Of a DNA stretch of 64,000 bases, positions 1 to 8,639 are shown piece by piece. The notes beneath the pieces were generated by a model. It searched no databases. It was not told where the DNA came from and saw only the letters and a program-made list of their open reading frames with translations. Positions within the stretch are counted from its first letter, which is position 1. Each line of letters begins with the position of its first letter. This DNA comes from JBAXEO01 sp963789515 (GTDB lineage: Bacteria; Actinomycetota; Coriobacteriia; Anaerosomatales; JAAXUF01), in contig CAWBKW010000006.1 of assembly GCA_963789515.1 (NCBI GenBank), positions 21,061 to 85,060 of the forward strand, in the 5' to 3' direction. The position numbers were made by a program, and so were the translations under genes.

Positions 1-567
1 GAGGGTGAGAACGGCCGTCAGAATGAGCACTCCCGTGAGCCAGTTGCTCAGGGCGTTGTAGGCAGGCAGCTCGAAGACGAAGAACCCCACGTTCCTGTTG
101 AACTGAGGGTCGCTGTAGGGAAACGGCACCGACGCGAGCGCGAGCCGGAACGTCTGCCACTGCGAGGACATGCCCAGGCCATTGAAGAACGCCAGGACCA
201 GACAGCCCCAAAGGACCGTACGGTCCAGGATCGGTCCGAATCGCCCTCGTAGTGTCTCGATGAACATCTCAAGTTGTTCCGGTGTGCCCTCGGGCATACC
301 GATCGGCACCGCCTTGGGCGCCATACGTCGGGCGATGCGCAGGTTGACGTAGAGAAGCAGGAACGTCGCGACCCCGAATACCACACCGGTCACGATCTGC
401 GAGACGATGCGCGTCAGGAAGACCGACTGCTGACCCAGGTCGCCGTACCACAGCCAGTCGATCCACACCCCGGCAAGCCATCTCAGGAACGGCAGGCCGA
501 TGGTGAAGAACACCGCGACGATGGCGGCGATGAGCACGAAGACGCGTTGGCGAGAGGGTGTGGCCAT
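1..567 (-). CDS. UPF0182 family membrane protein (N-terminal part)
   Basis: The gene runs off the left edge, so only the first 189 residues are visible. They read as a membrane protein: a hydrophobic N-terminus, then a WIDWLWYGDLGQQ-type segment and further hydrophobic helices near residues 45-65 and 105-125. The pattern (two early helices, the W-Y-G-D loop, and an SVPFPYSDPQFNRNVGFFVF-type motif) matches the UPF0182/COG1615 family, large integral membrane proteins of about 900 residues with no firmly established function. The ATG at 567 is preceded by AAGGAG at good spacing. It lies 18 bp after the stop of the HD-GYP gene in the same orientation, so it is probably the third gene of that operon. 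The family call rests on motif memory; the molecular role is unknown. Confidence 0.75.
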   Translation of the reverse strand, partial: MATPSRQRVFVLIAAIVAVFFTIGLPFLRWLAGVWIDWLWYGDLGQQSVFLTRIVSQIVTGVVFGVATFLLLYVNLRIARRMAPKAVPIGMPEGTPEQLEMFIETLRGRFGPILDRTVLWGCLVLAFFNGLGMSSQWQTFRLALASVPFPYSDPQFNRNVGFFVFELPAYNALSNWLTGVLILTAVLTL

Positions 568-585
568 GAGCACTCCTTCAGAGCG

Positions 586-2073
586 TCAGAGGTAGTCGTC
601 CACGTCAATGTTGAGAAGCTGCGGGTCGAGACAGGCGGTGACGCCCAGTTCGGGCGCGTCTTGGAGCACGACGTCCTGGGGAGGAACGAGCTGACCGCCG
701 GGAGCCGCGATCAGGCGAATGACCGGCCGGGCAGCATCCGCAGGGTTCGCAGCGAGCACGATCGCGACGGCCCCCGTCGACAGCCGTACCACGGAGCGGG
801 GCGGGTAGATCCCCATCATGCTGACGAAGAGCCGGACGAGCTCCGGGTCGAACGCGGTGCCCGAACCTTGAACGATGTTCAGTATGGCGTCGTCCTCGAC
901 GCGCGCCGCCGAGTAGCTCCGCCGAGAGGTCATCGCGTCGTAGGCGTCCGCGATCGCCACGATGCGGCTGTTGAGGTGTTGCTTTCGCCGCGGGGTGCGG
1001 GACGGGTACCCGGCGCCGTCCCAGCGCATGTGGTGCTCGAGGATCGAAACGACCGCCGACTTGTCCAGCCCGGGGAGCTGGGCGATCATCTGAGCGCCTG
1101 AGATGGGGTGCTGCCGCATCCGGGCCCATTCGTCCGGCGTCAAGGTTCCCGGCTTGTTCAGCAGCTCCGTTTCGATCGTGAGCTTCCCGATGTCGTGGAG
1201 CAGTGCACCGACGCCCAGCGAGGAGAGGAAGCGGTGGTCCTCGCTCACGCTCGCGCCCAGCGCGAGCGCAACGACCGCCACGTTGGCCGAGTGGAAGAAC
1301 GTGTACTCATCGTAGTTTCGAAGCGCCGTCAGCTGCAGCATCGTGTAGCGGTCCGCGAGCACGTTGTCGACGAGCGAGCGGACGACGCCGTTGATGTGGC
1401 CCGCGCTCACCAGCCGGTTGTTCTGGCGCAGCAGGTCCACCTCGCGGAGGAGCGCGATGGCATTGCCTATCGCGCCCCGCGGGCTCTCGATGGGCTCCTC
1501 GGAATCGAACTCCTCGGAAGGTGCCGCCACCATCTGCACGCTCGCGAACTGCACGTGGGGCAGGTTCTCCTCGGCGGCCATCCGGGCGGCCCCCCCGGCG
1601 GCTTGGGCCTCGCCGACGTCGGCGGCGAGTATTCGTGAAGCGCGCAGGAGTTCGTTGCCGCTGAGCCCGACGCGCAGGACCATCGACCCGATTCCGAGAT
1701 CGCGCATGTCACGGCCGAGTTCGTCGAAGAGCATGCTCTCCTCGGCCAGGAGCTGAGAGCCGAGCAGGATCTCGTCTTCGAAGAACGCGAGCTGCACGTC
1801 GACGCCCTCGTCGTGGTAGACGTGCACGGTGTCCCCGAAGCGCGCGACCGCGTCTGCGACGGCCGGGTGGTCCATCGGGTAGAACCGCGCGGCGCGGCGC
1901 AGCGCCGACAGGCGGGTGAGCATCATTCGAGCGGCTTTGACCTGCGGTGCCGAGTAGCGGATCGTCTCGCCACCACCGGACGTCATCGGCACACTCGGCA
2001 CATCGACCGCGCCGTCGGAAGGGACCTGCGCGCCTGCACCCGCCTCGCCGAGCTGGCTGAAGTCGTCGCTCAT
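586..2073 (-). CDS. HD-GYP domain protein with shared N-terminal domain
   Basis: A 495-residue protein. The C-terminal half is an HD-GYP domain, the class of metal phosphohydrolases that includes c-di-GMP phosphodiesterases: HD pair in LLHDIGK, the HH pair and GYP in HHMRWDGAGYP, and the metal-ligand Asp in IADAYDAMTS. All recognisable catalytic landmarks are present, so it may be active. Residues about 45-150 (centred on RRAARFYPMDHPAV and GLSGNELL) form a domain also found in its operon partner and in the second HEAT/HD-GYP pair. Its ATG overlaps the HEAT gene stop as ATGA, implying translational coupling. No signal peptide or membrane helix is seen, so it is probably cytoplasmic. The substrate is inferred from the family only. 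Confidence 0.88.
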   Translation of the reverse strand: MSDDFSQLGEAGAGAQVPSDGAVDVPSVPMTSGGGETIRYSAPQVKAARMMLTRLSALRRAARFYPMDHPAVADAVARFGDTVHVYHDEGVDVQLAFFEDEILLGSQLLAEESMLFDELGRDMRDLGIGSMVLRVGLSGNELLRASRILAADVGEAQAAGGAARMAAEENLPHVQFASVQMVAAPSEEFDSEEPIESPRGAIGNAIALLREVDLLRQNNRLVSAGHINGVVRSLVDNVLADRYTMLQLTALRNYDEYTFFHSANVAVVALALGASVSEDHRFLSSLGVGALLHDIGKLTIETELLNKPGTLTPDEWARMRQHPISGAQMIAQLPGLDKSAVVSILEHHMRWDGAGYPSRTPRRKQHLNSRIVAIADAYDAMTSRRSYSAARVEDDAILNIVQGSGTAFDPELVRLFVSMMGIYPPRSVVRLSTGAVAIVLAANPADAARPVIRLIAAPGGQLVPPQDVVLQDAPELGVTACLDPQLLNIDVDDYL

Positions 2074-4259
2074 CGCCCGGCTCCCTTCGACTTGATCGCC
2101 GCGATAGCCGCCGACGCCACCGCACGGAGCTCCTTGTCCCGGCCACCATGAAGGAGCGACCGTTTCCCTGCCAGAGCGTTCAGCGTGGGGAGTGCCTCCG
2201 TTGCGCCGAGTCGCCCGAGTGCCTCGATCGCCTCAGCCCGCGGGCCGGTGTCGCGGTTGCCGCGTCCTTCTCCGCGTGCGACGGCCTCGAGAGCCGGCGC
2301 TGCGCTCCGCACGCCGGACTGGCCCAGATAGCGCGCCGCGAGTTGCACGTTCTGCGTGTCCTCGTCGTTGAGCGAGGCGATGAGCATCTCGCTCGCAAGC
2401 CGGTCGTTGATGCCGGAGAGCCCGCGGATGGTCTCCCGGCGAACCCGGGCGTCCGGGTGGCGCAGCGTGCGTTCGAGATAGGTGAGCACGGCCGACGACT
2501 TCGTCGACGAAAGAATCGCCACCACGTTGCGGACGAAGTACCAGCGCGAGTCGCTCACGCATGCGCCCAGTCTGGGGATGTTCTCCCGCGCCATCGTCGA
2601 AAGCACGTCGACCAGGGACTTGCGAGCGGCCATATCGGGCTCGTCGGCCAGGTTCTCCAGCAGCGGTGTCAGCGCGCGCGCGCCCAGAAGATCGAGGAGC
2701 CGGCGCGCCGAGTCATACTCCGGCGATCCCTTGGGATACACGCGCAGGGTTCTTGCAAGCTCGCGGACGTCGCTCGGACGCGCGAACCGGTCGACCGCCT
2801 GCTCGATGCGCAGGCGCTGCTCGGGAGTCAGCTCCGGGTTCTTGGCTGCCTCGCCGAGTGAGATCGCGGCATCGGCGGCCACTTCGACGGCGCCGCTCTC
2901 GATCAGGTAGTCGAGCGCGTCCTCGAGCACCGACATCGTCGAGGCGAACTGCGCGGGCCGCGTGTCGAGGCCGGCGAGCAGAACCATCGTGGTCACGACA
3001 TCTCCCTCGGTCACGCCGCACGCAGCCTCTTCCCGAATCGCCGCGAGTGCCGGGCCGATCTCGCTGGCCCTGCTCAGCCCGTGTGGTATGTCGAGGACCT
3101 GGAACACCGCGTCGGCAGCTGGGGACCCGGCGACCGGCGCGCCGGGACGCACGGTCAGGCGCGTCGGCATCGCCTGTTCCATGACATCGGCGACTTCCGC
3201 CTCGCTCATCCCGGAATCCCGCATCACCGAGCTGGCCATCTCGGCGATCTCCTCGCGGTCTCCCGCCGAGATGAGCGCGAGGCCGCGGATCGCCCTCACC
3301 AGCTGCTGCCTGCCCGCCTCACCGTCGACGAGCCCGTCCACGAACAGCTGTGAGATCGTACGCGTCCCCATCTGCCGGACGACCGCGGCGATCGCGGGAG
3401 ACGTGCGGCTCTCAGGCAGCACCTCTTCGACGAGCAGGGAGCGCTGAAGTCTCGGCTCGAGGCGGCTGAGCGCTTCGGCGAGCGCGCGGTAGAGTTCGTG
3501 CTCGTCGCCGCGACCGACCGCCGATGCCACCGAGCCGAGGGCGGAGAACCGCTCTCCCACCGCGACGAGTGCCGCCCGATTGAGATTGGCCTCGTAGACC
3601 TGCTGGAGGTAGTCGCTGACGGCCTTCGGCTCGCCGATGAGCCGCGTGAGAACGACCTCGTCGTAGTCGCGGCCGGACATCGCCGCCGACAGCGCATCGT
3701 CGATGACGGCCATCTCGCTCGGCGCCGAAGCAGGACCCTCGGCCTCCGACGAGTCGACTTGGATCTCGACGAGCGTCACCCGCGTCACGCGGACGGTGAT
3801 CGCACTCACGCCTTGGTCCCAGAGGCGCGCCTCGAAGCCGCCAGCGGCCTCGACCTCCTCGGGCGAGTACTTCAGAACCGTGAGGAAGGCGATGAGGTCC
3901 TTGGCCTCGAGGCCGGCATGGAAGCGCATCTCGGCGAGTTTGCGCAGGTAAAGTTCGTGGCTGAAGTCGGCAAAGGCCTTGTTGCCGGGGAAGATCGGGG
4001 CCCCTTCGTAGATCAGGTTGGTTCTCGTGACCGAGAAGCGCACCTCGGGGACCTCGTTGAGGACCTCCTTGAACACCTCGATGCACGCCGCGGCGGCGTT
4101 GCCGGGTATCTCGCTCGACGGGGGGTAGATCGAGACCGCCTTGTTCACCACGACGAGCTGGCGGACGAACCGCTCGATCAGCGGTGGTGCCTTGGGATGA
4201 TCGTCCTTGGCGGCAGCCACGAGCCCTCCCTCGACGTACCTCGCGCCCCGGCGGCGCAT
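2070..4259 (-). CDS. HEAT-repeat scaffold protein with shared N-terminal domain
   Basis: A protein of about 729 residues. The N-terminal region (around NKAVSIYPPSSEIP and GLEAKDLIAFLTVL) matches the domain of the neighbouring HD-GYP protein. The rest is alpha-helical, and the C-terminus carries HEAT/PBS-lyase-type repeats (for example HPDARVRRETIRGLSG and RAEAIEALGRLGATEALP). HEAT repeats are protein-interaction surfaces, so a scaffold or partner for the coupled HD-GYP protein is the natural inference. The start is uncertain: ATG at 4259, or GTG at 4220 (LVAAAKDD), which has a GAGGGAGG sequence just upstream and gives 716 residues. It is first in the HEAT/HD-GYP/UPF0182 operon and divergent from maf. 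No catalytic motif was seen. Confidence 0.82.
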   Translation of the reverse strand: MRRRGARYVEGGLVAAAKDDHPKAPPLIERFVRQLVVVNKAVSIYPPSSEIPGNAAAACIEVFKEVLNEVPEVRFSVTRTNLIYEGAPIFPGNKAFADFSHELYLRKLAEMRFHAGLEAKDLIAFLTVLKYSPEEVEAAGGFEARLWDQGVSAITVRVTRVTLVEIQVDSSEAEGPASAPSEMAVIDDALSAAMSGRDYDEVVLTRLIGEPKAVSDYLQQVYEANLNRAALVAVGERFSALGSVASAVGRGDEHELYRALAEALSRLEPRLQRSLLVEEVLPESRTSPAIAAVVRQMGTRTISQLFVDGLVDGEAGRQQLVRAIRGLALISAGDREEIAEMASSVMRDSGMSEAEVADVMEQAMPTRLTVRPGAPVAGSPAADAVFQVLDIPHGLSRASEIGPALAAIREEAACGVTEGDVVTTMVLLAGLDTRPAQFASTMSVLEDALDYLIESGAVEVAADAAISLGEAAKNPELTPEQRLRIEQAVDRFARPSDVRELARTLRVYPKGSPEYDSARRLLDLLGARALTPLLENLADEPDMAARKSLVDVLSTMARENIPRLGACVSDSRWYFVRNVVAILSSTKSSAVLTYLERTLRHPDARVRRETIRGLSGINDRLASEMLIASLNDEDTQNVQLAARYLGQSGVRSAAPALEAVARGEGRGNRDTGPRAEAIEALGRLGATEALPTLNALAGKRSLLHGGRDKELRAVASAAIAAIKSKGAGR

Positions 4260-4305
4260 CCCTGCACTCTGAAGTATAGGACAGGGCGTGCGATATCATC
4301 GGGCC

Positions 4306-5049
4306 ATGACCGGACACCAGACGCATCCGCCCGGCGATGGCCCGGCGGAGCCCTCTCCAGCGCCACCGCCCCTGCTCCTCGCATCGCAGTCGCCGCGCCG
4401 GCGGCGGCTGCTCGAGTGGCTCGGTCTGCCCTTCTCGGCGACGGCCGTCGACACCCCGGAGGAACTCGACACCCCGCTCGCGCGCGATCCCGCGGCACTC
4501 GCCGAGTCGCTCGCCGCCGAGAAGGCAGCGGCGGTGCGGTCGGAGGGGTTGGATGGCGACACGCTCGTGCTGTGCTTCGACACGATCGTCGTGCTCGACG
4601 GCGGGGTTCTCGGCAAACCTCGCGACCTGCCGGATGCCTGGCGGATGCTCCGGGCGCTGTCCGGACGCACCCACCAGGTCGTGACCGGCGTGGCGCTCGC
4701 GTGCCCGGGCGAGGCGGGGCCGCGGACCTTCGCGGTGACGACCGACGTGACCATGCAGTCGCTGACCGACTGCCGCATCGAGGCATGGATGGCTCAGGGC
4801 GAGTTCATGGGCTGCGCCGGGGCGTACAACATCGAGGGCCAGGTGGCCGAGGTGACCGCCGACGAGTGCTACCAGAACGTCGCCGGCCTGCCGCTGTGCC
4901 ACCTGTACGTCGAGCTCGAGCGTGAGGCAGCGCGGTACTCGGGCGGCTGCCTCAGCGGCTCGCGGCCGACCGTGCCCATCGCGGCCTGTGACGCGGCGCT
5001 CGGACGGACCTGCCGTCTGGGACCGCGCCTGGTGTCCTCGGCCAGCTGA
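4306..5049 (+). CDS. maf: Maf nucleoside triphosphate pyrophosphatase
   Basis: Maf proteins hydrolyse dTTP/UTP or modified nucleotides to monophosphates and are linked to septum control. Landmarks: the LLASQSPRRRRLLEWLG loop at the start of the fold, CFDTIVVLDG (with the catalytic-loop Asp), GRTHQVVTGVAL, GCAGAYNIEGQ and the closing NVAGLPL. The ATG at 4306 is preferred to one at 4288 because the family begins close to LLASQSPRR; even so there is a Pro-rich leader of about 22 residues. The protein continues about 45 residues past the usual family end with an Arg/Cys-rich tail. That tail could be real or the product of an indel near 4930. It converges with the methyltransferase gene downstream. 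Confidence 0.88.
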   Translation: MTGHQTHPPGDGPAEPSPAPPPLLLASQSPRRRRLLEWLGLPFSATAVDTPEELDTPLARDPAALAESLAAEKAAAVRSEGLDGDTLVLCFDTIVVLDGGVLGKPRDLPDAWRMLRALSGRTHQVVTGVALACPGEAGPRTFAVTTDVTMQSLTDCRIEAWMAQGEFMGCAGAYNIEGQVAEVTADECYQNVAGLPLCHLYVELEREAARYSGGCLSGSRPTVPIAACDAALGRTCRLGPRLVSSAS

Positions 5050-5079
5050 TCACCGCAGGGTCCTCCGCGACTCCGACCC

Positions 5080-5885
5080 TCAGCCGTCTTGCCGGGCGAC
5101 GATGATGACGCTCTCGTCCTTGTCGGCATCGAACGCCCGGCCGTCGTGCGCCCCGAACGCCTCGATGCGCGCGAAGCCCGCGTCGGCAAGCTCTGCGCTC
5201 GAGCAGCCCGAGCGGAAGCGCCGTATGCGGAGAACGGCGCGACGCCACGTCCCAGGCGCCGTCGGCGTCGCGGGTGAGCGTCACGAAGTCGAAGTCGAGG
5301 TACTCGTCCGCCGACCGGGTAGTCGATGACCCGGAGGAACACGCGGGTTCCCTCGGGAACCTCGCGGATGATGGGCGGGATCACGCGCGGCTTGCCGCCG
5401 AGCAGGCGCGCGTGGTTCAGCAGGTGCAACACCAGGACTCCGCCGGGCCGAAGCACCGCGTGGAAGTCCGCAAGCGCCTCGCGCAGTCCGGCCAGGCCCG
5501 CGACGTGCGGCAGCGCGTTGCCGGTGCACAGCAGCGCATCGGCACCACCCAGGCCCAGCGACGCCAGCTCCCCGAAGCCGCCGCGAACGAGGCGCAGCTC
5601 GCCCCCCGCCTCGGCGATGCGCTCCGCCGCCTCGGCGACGTTGGCCTCTGCCTGCGCGAGCATCGAGTCGTCGGGGTCGACGGCGTCAACGGTCATGCCC
5701 TGCTCGGCGAAGGCGATGGCGTGTCGCGCGCTGCCCGCCCCCACGTCGATGAGCGACCGCACGCCCGCCTCGGCGAACAGGCGCAGAAAGAACGGCAGCT
5801 CGCGGGCGAGACGGGCGTCCCAGTTCACGAAGGTGTCGTAGTCCGACGCGGGTGCGACACGGGGTTCATCGGCGGGAGAGCTCAT
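5080..5885 (-). CDS. Class I SAM-dependent methyltransferase (two frameshifts)
   Basis: The intact N-terminal part has the SAM-binding glycine motif LIDVGAGSARHAIAFA, the acidic motif II VDAVDPDDSML and motif LLCTGNALPHV, then a motif-III-like LRPGGVLVLHLLN. The reading frame breaks near 5318 (after VIDYPVG) and again near 5240. Following the right frames gives DEYLDFDFVTLTRDADGAW, then the C-terminal strand region ending in DESVIIVARQDG with a TGA at 5080-5082. Restored length is about 268 residues, normal for the family. Substrate unknown. Both breaks are single-base and the flanking protein is undamaged, which favours sequence error over decay. Confidence 0.8.
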
Positions 5886-5922
5886 GGGTCCTCCAAGAAG
5901 GCGCGGACGTGGGCACTTGGGT

Positions 5923-6855
5923 TCAGGGCAGGAGCGGTTCGTCGAGCCGGAAGATGCGCGACGCGTTACCGCGCAGGATCAGGTCGCGGTCACCCGCCGA
6001 GAGGCCCATCTCCTCGAGCGTGCGCTGCTGCATGAATCGGATCCAGGTGCGGTAGGGGGCGGTGGTGCCGGAGTCGGTGCCGAACAGCACGCGCTCGGGC
6101 CCGAGGGCCATGATCGCCCGCTCGAAGACCTCGGGCAGGGTCAGCTTGGGCACGTAGTAGTCCATCCAGTTGTTGGTGCCGCTCGTGTCGACGCACACGT
6201 TCTTGCACTGGTAGGCGAGGCGCAGCACGCTGTCGAGCCACCCGGCACCGAAGTGAGCGATCACGAACTGCAGTTCCGGGAAGTCGCGCGCCACCGGTGA
6301 GAGGTCGAGCGGGTCGGCGAAGTTCAGGTCGCCGGTCGGGTCGACCGTCACGCCGTAGTGGATGATGAGGTTCGCCTTGAGCTCGTTGGCCTTCTCGAAG
6401 AAGGGGCGGCATGCCGGGTCGCTCAACCGGTAGCAGCGGTTGACCGGATAGAGCTTCACGCCCCGGAACCCCGCAGCCATCTCGCGCTCGAGCAGATCGG
6501 CCGAGCCCGGGTCGCGCGGGTCCACGTTGCACAGCGCGTGCACGTGACCGTTGGCGGCGGCGATGAAGTCGCGCATGTACTGCGAGTCCGGCAGCACCGA
6601 GACGATGAGGGCTTTGGCCACGTTGGCCGCCGCCAGCCGCTCGACGTACCATGGCGCGATCTCCTCGGCGGTCATGTCGGGCAGCATCTCCGCCTGACGA
6701 CGGCCCCACTTACCCTCCTTGAGCGCCTGCTTGAATCGCTTGGGTGTCTCGGGGCGCTCGGCCATCTCCTTCAGCAGCGGCAGCGAGAACAGGTGGACGT
6801 GCGCATCGATGACGTCGCCGGGTGCGGTCGGTTTCGCTTCCTCGATCTTGGGCAT
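5923..6855 (-). CDS. Amidohydrolase_2 family metal-dependent hydrolase
   Basis: A 310-residue TIM-barrel hydrolase. The metal-site motif IDAHVHLFS lies near residue 20; further ligands appear as IIHYGV (His near 166), VIAHFGAGW (His near 200) and LFGTDSGTTAP (Asp near 264). This arrangement is that of the Amidohydrolase_2 group, which includes ACMSD-like decarboxylases and lactone or amide hydrolases. The C-terminal RGNASRIFRL motif is typical. Substrate cannot be assigned. It lies between the methyltransferase and PspC genes in the same orientation, with short gaps that allow cotranscription. Confidence 0.82.
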   Translation of the reverse strand: MPKIEEAKPTAPGDVIDAHVHLFSLPLLKEMAERPETPKRFKQALKEGKWGRRQAEMLPDMTAEEIAPWYVERLAAANVAKALIVSVLPDSQYMRDFIAAANGHVHALCNVDPRDPGSADLLEREMAAGFRGVKLYPVNRCYRLSDPACRPFFEKANELKANLIIHYGVTVDPTGDLNFADPLDLSPVARDFPELQFVIAHFGAGWLDSVLRLAYQCKNVCVDTSGTNNWMDYYVPKLTLPEVFERAIMALGPERVLFGTDSGTTAPYRTWIRFMQQRTLEEMGLSAGDRDLILRGNASRIFRLDEPLLP

Positions 6856-6874
6856 GCAACAGCTCCTTGGCGGG

Positions 6875-7474
6875 CTACTCGGGGGAATCGGGTGTGGCCC
6901 GGACCTCGGCCGGCGGTGCAGGTGGGGCCGGTGGCACGGGCGGCACCGGTGGTTCGGCGGGGGCTCCTGACCCGGGCGCGGCCGGTGCCGGCGGCGCGGT
7001 CGGCGGGATGGGAGGTGCCGGCGCGGGGTCCACGACGGTGGCGTGCCCGTCGATGACGGTCGTCACGGGCTCCTCGGGGATCACGGCCATCGCGATGATG
7101 TAGAGCAGGAACGCCGGGAAGAACGACGTGAAGACCGCCAGGACGGCGTAGGCCAGACGCAGCAGGGTCGGATCGACCCCGAGGTAGTCGGCGGCGCCGG
7201 CAAGCACACCGCCCACCATCCGGTTCTCGCGAGACCGGTAGAGCCTGCGCCCGCGGATCACGACCTGTCCGCCACGCCGCGCGGCGACGATCACCAGCAC
7301 GCCGATAGCGATCAGCGCGAGCGGCCAGCCCACCCGTGCGATGGCATCGAGTACCGCGCGCAGCGGCCAGAGCAGCGGGGCCAGGAAGCCGTTGAGCAGC
7401 CACCAGCCTCCCCACAGGACCAGACCGATACCCAGTACGACCAGCCACTCGGACCGGCGCTCGTTCCCGCTCAC
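6875..7474 (-). CDS. PspC-domain membrane protein
   Basis: A 199-residue protein. Two hydrophobic segments occur near residues 10-30 and 45-65, followed by a PspC domain with the hallmark LYRSRENRMVGGVLAGAADYLGVDPTLLRLAY and a final helix (FFPAFLLYIIAMAVIPEEP). The last 50 or so residues are a Pro/Ala/Gly-rich tail, presumably disordered. PspC domains act in envelope-stress sensing, with LiaF/LiaS-like or phage-shock partners. Here the next gene upstream is a LiaF-like protein, which fits an envelope-stress group. It ends about 20 bp before the amidohydrolase start. No Psp transcription factor is seen nearby. Confidence 0.85.
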   Translation of the reverse strand: MSGNERRSEWLVVLGIGLVLWGGWWLLNGFLAPLLWPLRAVLDAIARVGWPLALIAIGVLVIVAARRGGQVVIRGRRLYRSRENRMVGGVLAGAADYLGVDPTLLRLAYAVLAVFTSFFPAFLLYIIAMAVIPEEPVTTVIDGHATVVDPAPAPPIPPTAPPAPAAPGSGAPAEPPVPPVPPAPPAPPAEVRATPDSPE

Positions 7475-7483
7475 GGATGCCTC

Positions 7484-8639
7484 CTAGTACGTAGCGATCG
7501 AGACCGAACCGACTCCGGCCTCGGTCTTGATGATCCAGGTACTGTCCGCCGAGGAGAATCCCGGCGTCTCCCAGGTGCCTCCTCGGCGTTCGAACCGCCC
7601 CGCGACGTCCTTGACCACGAGCCCGGTCTGGGTGACGACGCGGGCGTCGGCGTCGCGCGGGAGCAGGATGCGCACCGACGAGACCCCCGACTTCACCACC
7701 AGCGTGGACTCGCGTTCGCCGTCGGGCACGTCGCCGAGCCTGATCGATACGGCACTCGCGCCGGTCTTCAGCTCCATGTCTCGCACGCGAACATCGGACA
7801 GGTCCGCGTCCAGGGACGATGCCCCCGTCTGGAGCGAGATGTCCCACAGCGCGCTGTCGGACAACCTCGTGTCGATGCGCGCGCCCGCCGCACCCGGGAC
7901 GACCACCACGTTGCTCGCGGACTCCGGCAAGCCGATCCTCACTTGGGCCGAGTCACCGCGCTGCTTCGCCGAGAAGCTCGGCGGCCCGAACGGCGAGGAT
8001 CCTTCGACGGTCACCAGTCGGCTTCCGCTGCCGATCCGGATCTCTCCGGCTCCGCCGCTCAGCTGGAGGTCGGCCTTCTCGACCCCGACGCCCGGCTCGG
8101 AGAACGAGAACTCCTGGCCGCCCGCGGTCGTCAGCCACCCGGTCGGCGGAACGATGGTCGACCCCGTCCACGACACCGCCACGGCGTACGCGAGCGTGAG
8201 CCAGACGACCAGCGTGGCCACGATCCGCAGCCAGCTCTGCCCGAGGCCCTTGGCGAGAATGGAGAGCCCGAGCGCGATCACCAGCGCCGGCCAGAGCGTC
8301 ACCATCGACCCACCAGACGCTCCACGAGATGTAGCCAGTGGTGTTGCCCAACAGCACGAGTCCGAAGATCACCGTGCCGAGGCCCTCGAACACGCGGTCG
8401 ACGCCCCAACCGTTGCTCCCGGGCGTGAACACCTGAACGACACCGGCCACCACGATGATGAGGGGCCAGAGCGCCCAGACGGGCACGTCGAACCAGGGAA
8501 GGAACTGCGAGACCAGGAACACCGCCCCGAGCACCACCAGCATCACGCCGAGGAAGACGCCCCCGCCGCGCGTGCCCACCGGAACCGGCTCGGGGGGAGT
8601 CGGACTCGGCTGCCTCGGGACTCCGTCGCCGTCACTCAT
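7484..8639 (-). CDS. LiaF-like / DUF5668 membrane protein (one frameshift)
   Basis: The N-terminal half (from MSDGDGVPRQ at 8639) has helices such as GVFLGVMLVVLGAVFLVSQF and VPVWALWPLIIVVAGVVQVF, the repeated short-helix pattern of the LiaF N-terminal region. The frame breaks near 8310 inside ISWSVWW; the other frame continues directly with MVTLWPALVIALGLSILAKG and then a beta-rich extracytoplasmic domain of about 190 residues resembling the LiaF/DUF4097 beta-helix. One base change restores about 385 residues. The start overlaps the CorC-like gene stop by 8 bp (ATGAGTGA), and the PspC gene follows 10 bp after its stop. Probably an envelope-stress sensor or inhibitor; the partner kinase is not in this window. 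Confidence 0.75.
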
